Part shown: positions 15,386 through 23,856 of the stretch, piece after piece
Layout: every line of letters starts with the position of its first letter
Numbering within the stretch: position 1 is the stretch's first letter
Assembly (NCBI GenBank): GCA_944375725.1
Contig: CALWAZ010000116.1
Coordinates: 1 to 38,192, forward strand
Source of the DNA: an uncultured Merdimonas sp.
Lineage (GTDB): Bacteria; Bacillota; Clostridia; Lachnospirales; Lachnospiraceae
Length of the DNA stretch: 38,192 nt
Reading direction: 5' to 3'
Position numbers and translations under genes: made by a program
Notes under the pieces: generated by a model
Seen by the model: the letters and a program-made list of their open reading frames with translations, nothing else
What the model was told of the DNA's origin: nothing
Database searches by the model: none

Positions 15386-16393
15386 ATGCCGATTATCAAA
15401 AAAAGAGAAGAGGTAGTGCGGGTTTATGAGGAGGCGGCAGCAAAGGGCTGGGTAATCCCATGTTTGTGTACGGAAAATCTGACGACTACGGAAGCCATTA
15501 TTTCCGCAGCCAGTGAGTTTGCCAGAGACAATGGCCTGAGAAGTGTTCCGGTGACACTGGCTGCTACAGTCCGCTATGAGCATCGGCCTCAGGCTGTGAA
15601 TTACACACACAGTAGGAACTGGAGGACAGGCCTGGAGCTCTTCCGCCAAGACGCGGAAGTGCTGATGCGGGAAGGCGGAGATTATGAGAACGTGGATTTG
15701 ATGTTGCATCTTGACCATGTACAGCACGATCTGGATGAAGAACTCTGTGAAAGTGACCTGAGCGGCTACTCCTCTATTATGTACGATGCCTCTACGCTGC
15801 CTCTGGAAGATAATATTAAGAAGACAAGAGCGTTTGTTGAGAAAAAAGGACAAGAGATTCTTGTTGAAGGAGCGTGCGATGAAATTATAGACGCGGGAGG
15901 AGAGGCTCATAATGATATTACAACGGCAGATAAATGCAAAGAGTATGTGGACAAAACTGGCGTTGATTTGGTGGTGGCCAATCTGGGCACTGAGCATCGT
16001 GCCTCTGGAAAGGAACTACAGTATCATGGAGATGCAGCTAGGGCAATCAAAGCGGTAATCGGCCCAAAGATTGTGCTGCATGGTACCTCATCTGTTTCTA
16101 ATGAGCAGCTGAAGAAGCTGTTTGATGATGGTGTATGCAAGGTGAATATCTGGACAGCCCTGGAGAGAGATTCTTCTCCGAAGCTGTTTGAATTTCTGGT
16201 AAAAAATGCGTCAAAGGCAGCAGGTCCAGAGATGGTGGAAAAACTGAAAGAAGAGAACTGGCTGACAGACAGATGCGTTACCGGAGAAAAGGAATCGCTG
16301 ACAGCGTTTACGACTGTAGCCCGTCAGGATATCGTTTATCAGGAAATGAAGCGCATTGTGAGAGAATACCTGGATATGTGGTATGTATTGTAA
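15386..16393 (+). CDS. Class II (zinc) ketose-phosphate aldolase, divergent
   Basis: A 335-residue member of the class II fructose-bisphosphate/tagatose-bisphosphate aldolase family. Visible catalytic elements are LDHVQHD with D110 and H111, E161 in LVEGACDE, H204 in GTEHR (usually GTxHG), H232 in VLHGTSS (usually HGGSG), and N254 in CKVNIWT. The altered loops around H204 and H232 and the long insertion before LDH suggest a substrate other than fructose-1,6-bisphosphate. The expected reaction is cleavage of a ketose phosphate to dihydroxyacetone phosphate plus an aldehyde. The GAGAGG ribosome binding site is ten bases upstream. It ends 12 bases before the dehydrogenase gene. Confidence 0.85.
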   Translation: MPIIKKREEVVRVYEEAAAKGWVIPCLCTENLTTTEAIISAASEFARDNGLRSVPVTLAATVRYEHRPQAVNYTHSRNWRTGLELFRQDAEVLMREGGDYENVDLMLHLDHVQHDLDEELCESDLSGYSSIMYDASTLPLEDNIKKTRAFVEKKGQEILVEGACDEIIDAGGEAHNDITTADKCKEYVDKTGVDLVVANLGTEHRASGKELQYHGDAARAIKAVIGPKIVLHGTSSVSNEQLKKLFDDGVCKVNIWTALERDSSPKLFEFLVKNASKAAGPEMVEKLKEENWLTDRCVTGEKESLTAFTTVARQDIVYQEMKRIVREYLDMWYVL

Positions 16394-16405
16394 AGGAAGG
16401 CAGAT

Positions 16406-17623
16406 ATGAAAAAGAAAGCGATTATGTATGGCGCCGGCAATATTGGACGCGGCTTTATAGGAATGCTGTTTTCCCAGTCCGGATATGAGGTAACCTTTGT
16501 AGATGTGGCCGAAATCGTGGTGAATACTCTGAACCGGGATCATGTCTACCCGGTGCGAATCGTGTCCAGCGAAGGGTATGAGGATATAGAAGTACAGAAT
16601 GTCAGCGCAGTGAACGGAAATGATATGGAAGCTGTAGCGGATGAAATTGCCTGCTGTGATATTATGGCGACTGCTGTAGGTGTCAACGTTTTAAAGTTTA
16701 TCATTCCCAATCTGACAGCCGGAATTCGGAAGCGGATGCAGAAAGATGGAGGCCCGCTGAATATTATCATCTGTGAGAATCTGATGGACGCCAATAAGGT
16801 GCTGGAGAGTATGCTGAAAGAACAGATGACAGAGGAAGAAATCGGCTGGTTTGATGAGAATGTGGGCCTTGTGGAAGCGTCGATTGGCCGGATGGTGCCT
16901 GTGCAGACAGAGCAGATGAAAGATGGAAATCCGCTCCGAGTATGTGTGGAGAAATATGGATTTCTTCCTGTAGACAGGGCAGGATTTCGGGGAGAAATTC
17001 CGCAGATTCAGAATATGATTCCTTTTGAGCCTTTTGATTTCTACATAAAAAGAAAGCTTTATCTGCATAATATGGGACATGCGGTATGTGCATACCTGGG
17101 CCTGTATACAGGCCGGCAGTACATTTATGAATCCATAGATGACGCGGAAGTACAGCTTATGGTTACGGAGGCTATGACGGAGAGCACTCTGGCCCTTTCG
17201 AAAAAGTACGGGGTGCCGTCGGAAAGGCTTCTTGAGCATGCAGAGGATCTCCGGATGCGCTTTACAAATCAGGCGCTGCAGGATACCTGTGCCCGAGTAG
17301 GCGGCGATCCGAAGCGGAAGCTTTCTCCAGCTGATAGATTGATTGGGGCTTCACGTCTCTGCATGGAAGAGAACATTTATCCTGCTTTTATCAGTGTAGG
17401 AACCGCAGGAGCTGTATGGAAATATCTAGAAGAGCAGGGAAAAGAGCAGACATTGGAAAACGCAAAGGAAGTTTTGAAAAAAATCTCCGGTTTAAAAGAA
17501 GGAGAGCCCTTGATGGAGCCGGTGATACGGCTTTATGAAATGTATGCGCAAGAACAGAGTGAAAGCGATATTCGGAGGTTGGCGCAGAGATTAAAAGCAG
17601 CTCAGATGGAAGGAATTATATAA
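16406..17623 (+). CDS. Mannitol-1-phosphate 5-dehydrogenase family protein
   Basis: A 405-residue NAD-dependent polyol-phosphate dehydrogenase of the MtlD group. The Rossmann loop is GAGNIGRGFIG (residues 9-19). The middle contains the NxxDN-like segment IICENLMDANKVL and the VGLVEASIGRMVP stretch found in this family; the C-terminal half is the all-helical substrate domain with YLHNMGHAVCAYLG. It is slightly longer than E. coli MtlD (about 382). In the operon it would interconvert an alditol phosphate with a ketose phosphate; mannitol itself is not implied because no mannitol PTS is present. An AAGGAAGG ribosome binding site precedes it and a terminator follows 59 bases after the stop. Confidence 0.85.
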   Translation: MKKKAIMYGAGNIGRGFIGMLFSQSGYEVTFVDVAEIVVNTLNRDHVYPVRIVSSEGYEDIEVQNVSAVNGNDMEAVADEIACCDIMATAVGVNVLKFIIPNLTAGIRKRMQKDGGPLNIIICENLMDANKVLESMLKEQMTEEEIGWFDENVGLVEASIGRMVPVQTEQMKDGNPLRVCVEKYGFLPVDRAGFRGEIPQIQNMIPFEPFDFYIKRKLYLHNMGHAVCAYLGLYTGRQYIYESIDDAEVQLMVTEAMTESTLALSKKYGVPSERLLEHAEDLRMRFTNQALQDTCARVGGDPKRKLSPADRLIGASRLCMEENIYPAFISVGTAGAVWKYLEEQGKEQTLENAKEVLKKISGLKEGEPLMEPVIRLYEMYAQEQSESDIRRLAQRLKAAQMEGII

Positions 17624-17682
17624 AATATTTCTGAACTCTCTTTTGATAAGCGGTACAGACTTAAAAATGTTCAAATGGGTGA

Positions 17683-17719
17683 GGCCCGGAACGCAGTAAT
17701 GCATTCCGGGTCCTTTTCT
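17683..17719 (+). terminator. Terminator of the sugar operon
   Basis: GGCCCGGAA pairs with TTCCGGGTCC (one offset) around a CGCAGTAATGCA loop that itself can pair, and is followed by TTTTCT. Confidence 0.85.
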
Positions 17720-17779
17720 CGGTCAAGGGAGAAACTGTCTTTTTCTGTTCGATTATTCTAATACGATTCTGAAACATAC

Positions 17780-17801
17780 CAGGTATCTGAAAAGATACCT
17801 G
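17780..17801. repeat. Perfect inverted repeat next to the Rrf2 operator
   Basis: CAGGTATCT-GAAA-AGATACCTG, a perfect 9-bp stem with a GAAA tetraloop and no T run. Its last two bases are the first two of the Rrf2-type operator. It may be a second regulatory site or an RNA hairpin. Confidence 0.65.
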
Positions 17802-17818
17802 TAATCATTGACATTACA
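17800..17818. promoter_or_regulatory. Rrf2-type operator on the Rrf2 gene itself
   Basis: TGTAATCATTGACATTACA, a TGTAAT-N7-ATTACA palindrome containing the -35 TTGACA. It matches the copies at 3163-3181 (17 of 19 identical) and 3211-3229 (same half sites). Confidence 0.85.
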
Positions 17819-17836
17819 TCAAAAAGCGGTTAAAAT
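17808..17836 (+). promoter_or_regulatory. Promoter of the Rrf2-family gene
   Basis: TTGACA (17808-17813), 17-bp spacer, TAAAAT (17831-17836). The operator palindrome covers the -35. Confidence 0.85.
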
Positions 17837-17866
17837 GAAGAAAAAACGGGAGAGAGGATGGAAGCC

Positions 17867-18295
17867 ATGCAGATTTCAAGCAGATTTACGATTGCCATTC
17901 ATATGCTGACCTGTATGGAGGCATTTAAGGATGAACGCAAGGTGACCAGTGAGTTTCTAGCCGCCAGCATCAATGTGAATCCGGTGGTGATCCGGAGAAT
18001 CCTGTCCCAGCTGAAAGAAGCGGGGCTTATCGAGGTAAAGCGGGGAACCGGGGGAGCCGCTCCTGCAAAGCCGCTGGAGGAAATCACCTTTCTGGATGTG
18101 TACCGGGCCGTGGAATGCATTGGAGACAACACCCTGTTTCATTTTCATGAGAACCCGAATCCTGACTGTCCTGTGGGCCGGAATATCCATAAAATCCTGG
18201 ACGGCAGGCTTCTGAAGGTGCAGCAGGCCATGGAGCGGGAACTGCAGGGAATGACCATGGCTGATGTGATGGCAGATTTGAAGAAAAATATCTGA
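17867..18295 (+). CDS. Rrf2-family transcriptional regulator (YwnA-like)
   Basis: A 142-residue regulator starting [14 protein letters not shown], the usual Rrf2 opening. I prefer the ATG at 17867 over 17858 because the GGGAGAGG ribosome binding site abuts 17858 but is about nine bases from 17867. The winged helix-turn-helix (residues about 22-65: [29 protein letters not shown]) is followed by the wing [11 protein letters not shown]. The IscR/NsrR three-cysteine cluster is absent; only one cysteine-containing segment, [13 protein letters not shown], is seen, as in YwnA/CymR-like members that do not bind Fe-S. Operator copies on its own promoter and on the YwnB-like gene at 3252 indicate autoregulation plus control of that distant gene. 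The signal could be a thiol or electrophile sensed by the cysteine. Confidence 0.9.
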   Translation: MQISSRFTIAIHMLTCMEAFKDERKVTSEFLAASINVNPVVIRRILSQLKEAGLIEVKRGTGGAAPAKPLEEITFLDVYRAVECIGDNTLFHFHENPNPDCPVGRNIHKILDGRLLKVQQAMERELQGMTMADVMADLKKNI

Positions 18296-18300
18296 GAAGC

Positions 18301-18329
18301 TTGTAAACAGCCGCCCTTTGTTATATAAT
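18301..18329 (+). promoter_or_regulatory. Promoter of gltX
   Basis: TTGTAA (18301-18306), 17-bp spacer, TATAAT (18324-18329). The 50-base leader contains a small GC-rich palindrome but no T-box. Confidence 0.75.
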
Positions 18330-18383
18330 TGCTACGCGGCAGGTGCGGCGCGCGCCTGTGAAAGAACGACAGGAGTGAAAAAA

Positions 18384-19844
18384 ATGGCGGAAGTAAGAAC
18401 AAGATTTGCGCCCAGTCCCACGGGAAGAATGCATGTGGGAAACTTAAGAACGGCGCTGTATGCATATCTGATTGCAAAGCATGCAGGAGGAGATTTTATT
18501 CTCCGTATCGAGGATACTGACCAGGAGCGCTATGTGGAGGGCGCTGTGGATATTATTTACCGCACCCTTCAGGAAGCGGGTCTTCAGCACGACGAGGGTC
18601 CGGACAAGGACGGCGGCGTGGGCCCCTATGTGCAGAGCGAGCGGCAGGCTGCGGGAATCTACCTGAAGTATGCCAAAGAGCTGATTGAAAAAGGGGAGGC
18701 TTATTACTGCTTCTGCGACAAGGAGCGCCTGGAGTCTCTGAAAACCGAGGTGGCTGGCAAGGAGATCGTCATGTACGATAAGCACTGCCTTCATCTGAGC
18801 AAAGAAGAGGTAGAGGCCAAGCTTGCGGCAGGCGTGCCCTATGTCATCCGCCAGAACAATCCTACGACGGGAACGACCACCTTCCATGATGAGATTTACG
18901 GGGATATTACCGTGGACAACGCGGAACTGGACGATATGATCCTGATCAAGTCCGACGGCTATCCTACCTACAATTTTGCCAACGTGGTGGACGACCATCT
19001 GATGGGAATCACCCACGTGGTCCGGGGAAATGAGTATCTTTCCTCTTCCCCCAAGTATAACCGGCTTTACGAGGCCTTTGGCTGGGAGGTTCCGGTTTAT
19101 ATCCACTGTCCGCTGATTACCGATGAGGAGCACAAAAAGCTCTCCAAGCGCTGCGGCCATTCTTCCTTTGAGGATCTGATCGAGCAGGGATTCCTGCCGG
19201 AAGCCATCGTCAATTTTGTGGCCCTTCTGGGCTGGAGCCCCGAGGAGGATCGGGAGATCTACAGTCTGGAGGAGCTGGTAAAAGTCTTTGATTACCATCA
19301 TATCAGCAAGGCACCCTCTGTATTCGATTATACAAAGCTGAAATGGATGAACGGCGAGTATATCAAGGCTATGGATTTCGACCGCTTCTATGAGATGGCC
19401 CTTCCTTATATCAAGAAGGCCGTCACCAGAGACTGCGATCCGAAAAAGCTGGCGGAGATGGTAAAGACCCGAATCGAGGTCTTCCCGGATATCGAGGGCA
19501 TGGTGGACTGCTTCGAGAAGGTTCCGGAATATGACTGCGCTCTTTATACCCATAAGAAAATGAAGACTACGGAGGATTCTTCTCTGGAGGTCTTAAAGGA
19601 ACTGCTTCCGGTGCTGGAGAAGCAGGAGGATTACAGCAATGACGCTCTGTACGCCTGCCTTCTGGAGTATGTGAAGGAGAAGGGCTGCAAGAACGGACAG
19701 GCGCTCTGGCCCATCCGGATCGCCATGTCAGGAAAGCAGACGACGCCTTGCGGCGCCTCCGAGATGATGGAGGTTCTGGGAAAAGAAGAGTCCCTGAAGC
19801 GTCTGCGGGCAGCTATCGAAAAGCTGGAGAACGAAAAGGCATGA
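18384..19844 (+). CDS. gltX: Glutamyl-tRNA synthetase
   Basis: A 486-residue class I aminoacyl-tRNA synthetase that charges tRNA-Glu. The HIGH-type motif is HVGN (residues 17-20) after RFAPSPTG; the KMSKS-type motif is KLSKR (252-256). The helical anticodon-binding domain fills the C-terminal third. The start at 18384 is fixed by AGGAG (18371-18375) and by the canonical opening [16 protein letters not shown]; upstream in-frame codons are not conserved-looking. Many Clostridia use a non-discriminating enzyme that also charges tRNA-Gln for later amidation; whether that holds here cannot be told from what I see. The stop overlaps the next start (ATGA). Confidence 0.95.
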   Translation: MAEVRTRFAPSPTGRMHVGNLRTALYAYLIAKHAGGDFILRIEDTDQERYVEGAVDIIYRTLQEAGLQHDEGPDKDGGVGPYVQSERQAAGIYLKYAKELIEKGEAYYCFCDKERLESLKTEVAGKEIVMYDKHCLHLSKEEVEAKLAAGVPYVIRQNNPTTGTTTFHDEIYGDITVDNAELDDMILIKSDGYPTYNFANVVDDHLMGITHVVRGNEYLSSSPKYNRLYEAFGWEVPVYIHCPLITDEEHKKLSKRCGHSSFEDLIEQGFLPEAIVNFVALLGWSPEEDREIYSLEELVKVFDYHHISKAPSVFDYTKLKWMNGEYIKAMDFDRFYEMALPYIKKAVTRDCDPKKLAEMVKTRIEVFPDIEGMVDCFEKVPEYDCALYTHKKMKTTEDSSLEVLKELLPVLEKQEDYSNDALYACLLEYVKEKGCKNGQALWPIRIAMSGKQTTPCGASEMMEVLGKEESLKRLRAAIEKLENEKA

Positions 19845-20389
19845 ATGATCTGATCATCCGGGAAGCGTCCCCTTTGGACGCCTCCCGGCTTCTTGAAATC
19901 TATCGTCCGTATGTGACGGACACCACGATTACCTTCGAGTATGAGGTCCCTTCCCTGAAAGAATTTACATCCCGCATAGAGAAGATTCAGAAGCGCTATC
20001 CCTATCTGGTCTGTGAGAAAGAAGGCCGCGTCATCGGCTATGCCTACGCGGATACCTATATGATCCGTCCGGCCTACGACTGGTGCGCGGAGGTGTCCAT
20101 CTATGTGGACCGGGACGAGAGAGGAAAGGGAGCGGGGAAGAAGCTGTATGAGGCTCTCTTTGAAAAGCTTCACCGCATGCACGTGCTGAATCTCTATGCG
20201 GTCATTACCTCGGAAAATGAAAAAAGCCGGGAATTCCATGGAAAGCTGGGCTTTGAGACCTTCGCGGTATTCAAAAAAGCGGGTTACAAGCATGGAAAAT
20301 GGCTGGATGTGACCTGGATGCAGAAGTTTCTGGGAGAACATAAGGAATGCCCGGAGCGGGTTGTCTGGGCGGAAGAAAGGAATCTGTAA
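19841..20389 (+). CDS. GNAT N-acetyltransferase (phosphinothricin/methionine-sulfoximine acetyltransferase-like)
   Basis: A 182-residue acetyltransferase. The acetyl-CoA loop R94-GKGAG is preceded by the EVSIYVD strand; [20 protein letters not shown] at the N-terminus and [20 protein letters not shown] match the Pat/YncA (MnaT) branch of GNAT enzymes, which acetylate phosphinothricin, methionine sulfoximine or amino acids. The start overlaps the gltX stop by four bases, so translation is coupled. The physiological substrate is unknown; coupling to gltX may be only organisational. Confidence 0.88.
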   Translation: MNDLIIREASPLDASRLLEIYRPYVTDTTITFEYEVPSLKEFTSRIEKIQKRYPYLVCEKEGRVIGYAYADTYMIRPAYDWCAEVSIYVDRDERGKGAGKKLYEALFEKLHRMHVLNLYAVITSENEKSREFHGKLGFETFAVFKKAGYKHGKWLDVTWMQKFLGEHKECPERVVWAEERNL

Positions 20390-20395
20390 AAATCT

Positions 20396-22228
20396 ATGAG
20401 TCAGTTGTCTAGGGTGCAGCAGCAGGCCGTCACTCACAGGGACGGTCCCATGCTGGTTCTGGCCGGACCCGGCTCAGGAAAGACTCTGGTTCTGACCTGG
20501 CGGGTCCGGTATCTGACAGAGGTCTGTCATATCAATCCCGGAGAAATTCTGGTTATCACGTTTACAAGGGCGGCAGCCCGGGAAATGAAGGAGCGGTATC
20601 TTGGCATGACGGGGAGCGAAAGCACAAAGGTGTCTTTCGGTACGTTTCACGCGGTCTTTTTTCAGATCCTGAAGCTGGCCTACGGCTACCGCTCGGAAAA
20701 TATTCTCCGGGAGGAAGAAAAATACCGGTTTCTGCGGGAGGCAGTCTTCCGGCAGAAGCTGGAGCCGGACGATGAGGCGGATCTGCTTTCCAGCATCGCC
20801 TCGGAGATCAGCCGTGTGAAAAACGAACGGCCGGATCTTAAGACCTATAAGGCCACGTCCTGTGATTCCAAAAGCTTTCTTGCGATCTTCAATGAATATG
20901 ATAACCGGCTGCGGCGCAGCGGAAAAATTGACTTTGACGATATGCTGGGATACTGCTATGAGCTTTTGAAGGAGCGCCCGGATATTCTGGGAGCCTGGCA
21001 GAGAAAGTTCCGGTATATTCTTGTGGATGAGTTTCAGGATATCAATCAGCTTCAATATGATATTGTACGCATGCTGGCGGCCCCGGAGGATAATTTGTTT
21101 ATCGTGGGAGACGATGACCAGTCCATCTACCGGTTCCGGGGAGCCAAGCCCCAGATCATGCTCCACTTTGAGGAGGATTATCCGGCGGCGAAGCGGGTGC
21201 TGCTTGACATGAATTACCGCTGTACCCGTCCGATTGTGGAAGGCGCGGGCAGGGTGATCGCCCACAACAAGGACCGGTTCCCCAAGGAAATCCGCGCCCA
21301 GAAGACGGAAGGTCCGGCGATCGTCACGCACCTCTTTAAAAATCAGGATGAGGAGTACGAATGTATCCTGGATAAAATCCGGATCTGGCGGGAGCGGGGA
21401 GGCTCTTACGGGGATATCGCGGTGCTGTTCCGGACCAACACCCAGCCCCGGAAGCTGGTGGAGGAGCTGATTTCCGAAGGGATTCCCTTCCGGATGCGGG
21501 ACAGCCTGCCGAATCTGTACGATCACTGGATTGTAAAGGATGTGTTTACCTATCTGCACATGTCCAAGGGAAGCCTGAAACGCAGTGATTTTCTGCAGAT
21601 TATGAACCGCCCCAAGCGTTATCTGGGACGGGAGTGTCTGGAGAGCGAGGAGATTTCCTGGGAGGCACTTCTGACCTGGTATGACGACAAGCCCTGGGTC
21701 TGCGAGCGGATCGAAAAGCTGCAGAAGGATCTGAAGCTGGCGGGACGCCTGTCGCTTTCCGGGGCTCTCCACTATATCCGCCACATCATCGGCTATGAGG
21801 ATTATCTGAAAGAGTACGCCCAGTACCGGGGAAGAAACCCCGAAGAGCTATTGGCGGTGCTGGATGAGCTTGCCGAGCTGGCAAAGGGCTTTTCCACGCT
21901 GGCACAGTGGGAGGAGCATATCGCCCGGGTCCGGGAGGAGATGGCCCGCCAGGCAAAGGAGAGGGAGAAGAATCCGGACAGCATCTCTCTGTCCACCATG
22001 CACAGCAGCAAGGGACTGGAATACCGGATTGTATTCATCATCGATGCCAATGAAGGCGTGACGCCTCACAGGAGGACGGTTTTTGAGGAAGATATGGAAG
22101 AGGAGCGCAGGCTGTTCTATGTGGCTATGACCAGGGCAAAGGAGCTTCTGTATATCTTTTCGGTGAAGAAGCTGTATGGAAAAAAGGCGGAGAGAAGCCG
22201 GTTTGTGGAGGAGCTTCTGGAGGAATAA
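20396..22228 (+). CDS. UvrD/Rep-family SF1 DNA helicase
   Basis: A 610-residue 3'-to-5' superfamily 1A helicase, shorter than PcrA/UvrD (about 720) but with all motifs: Walker A AGPGSGKT (residues 23-30), Ia ITFTRAAAREM, II VDEFQD, III GDDDQSIYRFRGA, IV LDMNYRC, V TMHSSKGLEYRIVFI and VI RRLFYVAMTRAKE. The C-terminal Tudor-like RNA-polymerase-binding tail of PcrA is missing. It begins six bases after the GNAT stop, so gltX, the acetyltransferase and the helicase look like one transcription unit. A repair or replication-fork role is likely; it is probably a paralogue of a full-length PcrA elsewhere. Confidence 0.92.
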   Translation: MSQLSRVQQQAVTHRDGPMLVLAGPGSGKTLVLTWRVRYLTEVCHINPGEILVITFTRAAAREMKERYLGMTGSESTKVSFGTFHAVFFQILKLAYGYRSENILREEEKYRFLREAVFRQKLEPDDEADLLSSIASEISRVKNERPDLKTYKATSCDSKSFLAIFNEYDNRLRRSGKIDFDDMLGYCYELLKERPDILGAWQRKFRYILVDEFQDINQLQYDIVRMLAAPEDNLFIVGDDDQSIYRFRGAKPQIMLHFEEDYPAAKRVLLDMNYRCTRPIVEGAGRVIAHNKDRFPKEIRAQKTEGPAIVTHLFKNQDEEYECILDKIRIWRERGGSYGDIAVLFRTNTQPRKLVEELISEGIPFRMRDSLPNLYDHWIVKDVFTYLHMSKGSLKRSDFLQIMNRPKRYLGRECLESEEISWEALLTWYDDKPWVCERIEKLQKDLKLAGRLSLSGALHYIRHIIGYEDYLKEYAQYRGRNPEELLAVLDELAELAKGFSTLAQWEEHIARVREEMARQAKEREKNPDSISLSTMHSSKGLEYRIVFIIDANEGVTPHRRTVFEEDMEEERRLFYVAMTRAKELLYIFSVKKLYGKKAERSRFVEELLEE

Positions 22229-22252
22229 AAGACTCCGGAGGCTGAAGAGGCT

Positions 22253-23746
22253 TCAGGATTTCAGCCGGTAGGTCCTGTTCCGGTTCGTCCCCTCTTTGAT
22301 GATCAGATCTTCCGCAGCCATGCGGGAAAGCAGTTTTCTGGCGTGTGCGGGGCTGATATCGAGAAGGGAGGCCAGTTCCTTCGTCCCGGCAGAGACATGT
22401 TCTGTCAGATAATTGATCAGGACAGCCTTTTGAATATCCGGCCGGGCGGCGGCAGAAGCCGGGAAAGAGAAACGCTGGCTTACAGCCAGGGAGAGGGTGG
22501 TTCTCTCGGGGGCAAAGTGCTGGAGGATGGCAGGGGCAGGCCACCCCTGCCGTTTCCAGATCTGATAAATATTCGGGATGCCGTTTCCGGTGCGTTCTCC
22601 GATATCGATCAGATGGAACATCCGGCAGAGCATGGAGTTTCTGGGGTCAGAGATCCCGCCGCTTCTGGCGTCCTCCAGCCGGATGCGGAAGCCGCCGGGG
22701 TTGGAAAAGGTGACGCGGTCCTTTTCTTTTCGTATCACGATACCTCCGGTTCCATAGTAATCGGCGTTGATCAGGCAGTTGGTGAGGGCCTCCCGGAAGG
22801 CCTCCTGGACAGCGCTTTTCTCTTCATTTTCCGTTTCCTGTTCACCAGCAGAACTGTCAGGAGACGCGGAAGAAATGCCGGAGGACTGCTGGCTTACGTA
22901 TGCCGGAGCCAGAGCGCGGCATACCCGGAAATAAAAGTCGAACAGATTTCCGCTCCAGTCTCCGGAAGAAGATACGATGCGCCGGACCTGGTTGAACTTT
23001 TTCTGTTCACTTTCGGTGACAGTCATATCCTGATAATCCAGAAAATAGGACGGAAATTCCCGGACAATTTCATATTCATAGCCGAACATGAGAAGGCCGG
23101 CCGCAGTCGGGTGGAGCTTTTCGTCCCGTCCCTTCCCGAGGGCGCCGATTTTATAAAGAAAATCCGGGGTTTCCAGCTCCTGCCAGATGTGCTCGGGATG
23201 GCGCAGAATCAGACGGGACCGGTAGCGGCGGACGCTGTCCCCATCCAGAGCTTCCGGGTCTGTGTCCTCCAGCACAGCCATATCCGGAGACTTTCTGGCA
23301 GCATCCCGGAGCATGGCCTGGACCTCCTCTTTTGTACAGCGGTAGTCCCCTTCGCCGTTTCTTAAATAGGTGCCGGTGAAGGGATTTCCGTCAATATAGA
23401 CAGGACGGTCCCGGCGCTCTGCCCGGGGGACTGTGATGGCGATGATATGGCAGCCCTCCACGAGCTCTACGGAAATATTCTGATCGGACAGAATATTGGC
23501 GCTGGCCTTTTCGGGCCGGTTCAGAAGCTCAAGAAATTCCTCGATGAGCCGTCCGGGGTCCGGCAGATCCACCGGATGCAGGGATTTGTCTTTGTCCTCC
23601 ACAACTCCCAGCAGGATGATGCCGCCCAGGGTGTTCGCAAAGGCGGAATAGGTCTCCCAGATGCTTTTGGGAAGACCGCCCAGGGCCCGTTTTGCTTCAA
23701 TGCGGTTGTTTTCTCTGTATTTTTCCAGATTGGAAAAGTCTATCAT
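22253..23746 (-). CDS. AlbA_2/Schlafen-domain putative DNA-binding protein
   Basis: A 497-residue protein. The N-terminal AlbA_2 domain (about residues 10-135) begins with ENNRIEAKRALGGLP and FANTLGGIILLGV. A central region follows with GRDEKLHPTAAGLLMFG. A GHKL-like segment (REALTNCLINADYYG, then FSNPGGFRI, residues about 310-380) corresponds to the HATPase_c_4 module. A winged helix near the C-terminus (TKELASLLDISPAHARKLLSRM) probably binds DNA. Proteins of this architecture are common in Firmicutes and are annotated as ATP-dependent helicase-like or transcriptional regulators; some relatives act in phage defence, but no partner genes are seen here. It converges on the helicase gene with a 24-base gap that contains CTGAAG-AGG-CTTCAG. 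Confidence 0.85.
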   Translation of the reverse strand: MIDFSNLEKYRENNRIEAKRALGGLPKSIWETYSAFANTLGGIILLGVVEDKDKSLHPVDLPDPGRLIEEFLELLNRPEKASANILSDQNISVELVEGCHIIAITVPRAERRDRPVYIDGNPFTGTYLRNGEGDYRCTKEEVQAMLRDAARKSPDMAVLEDTDPEALDGDSVRRYRSRLILRHPEHIWQELETPDFLYKIGALGKGRDEKLHPTAAGLLMFGYEYEIVREFPSYFLDYQDMTVTESEQKKFNQVRRIVSSSGDWSGNLFDFYFRVCRALAPAYVSQQSSGISSASPDSSAGEQETENEEKSAVQEAFREALTNCLINADYYGTGGIVIRKEKDRVTFSNPGGFRIRLEDARSGGISDPRNSMLCRMFHLIDIGERTGNGIPNIYQIWKRQGWPAPAILQHFAPERTTLSLAVSQRFSFPASAAARPDIQKAVLINYLTEHVSAGTKELASLLDISPAHARKLLSRMAAEDLIIKEGTNRNRTYRLKS

Positions 23747-23785
23747 AATGCAGCCTCCTTTCCGGCCGAAACAGATGGGGAAAGA

Positions 23786-23841
23786 AAAAGAGAGAAGCCG
23801 CTGCCGGACAAAATTCTTTTGTCCGGGCAGCCTTCTCTCTC
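23786..23841 (-). terminator. Terminator after the DUF1292 gene
   Basis: A long near-perfect stem (AGAGAAG.CGCTGCC.GGACAAAA with its complement) closes on a TTC loop. On the minus strand it is followed by a T-rich CTTTTTCTTT tract. It separates the DUF1292 gene from the AlbA_2 gene. Confidence 0.85.
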
Positions 23842-23856
23842 TGAATGCGCTCTTTT

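Noticed and set aside
18330-18383. T-box or other riboswitch ahead of gltX
   Set aside because: The leader is only about 50 bases and lacks the T-box core and antiterminator; only a small GC-rich hairpin is seen.
18444-19553. 369-residue open frame on the minus strand across gltX
   Set aside because: It lies antisense to a clear glutamyl-tRNA synthetase, has no ribosome binding site and reads as low-quality protein; it is a by-product of codon usage.
20474-21784. 436-residue open frame on the minus strand across the helicase gene
   Set aside because: It is the shadow of a helicase with all SF1 motifs and has no recognisable domain.
22343-23365. 340-residue open frame on the plus strand across the AlbA_2 gene
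   Set aside because: The minus-strand gene has clear domains and the plus-strand frame has none.
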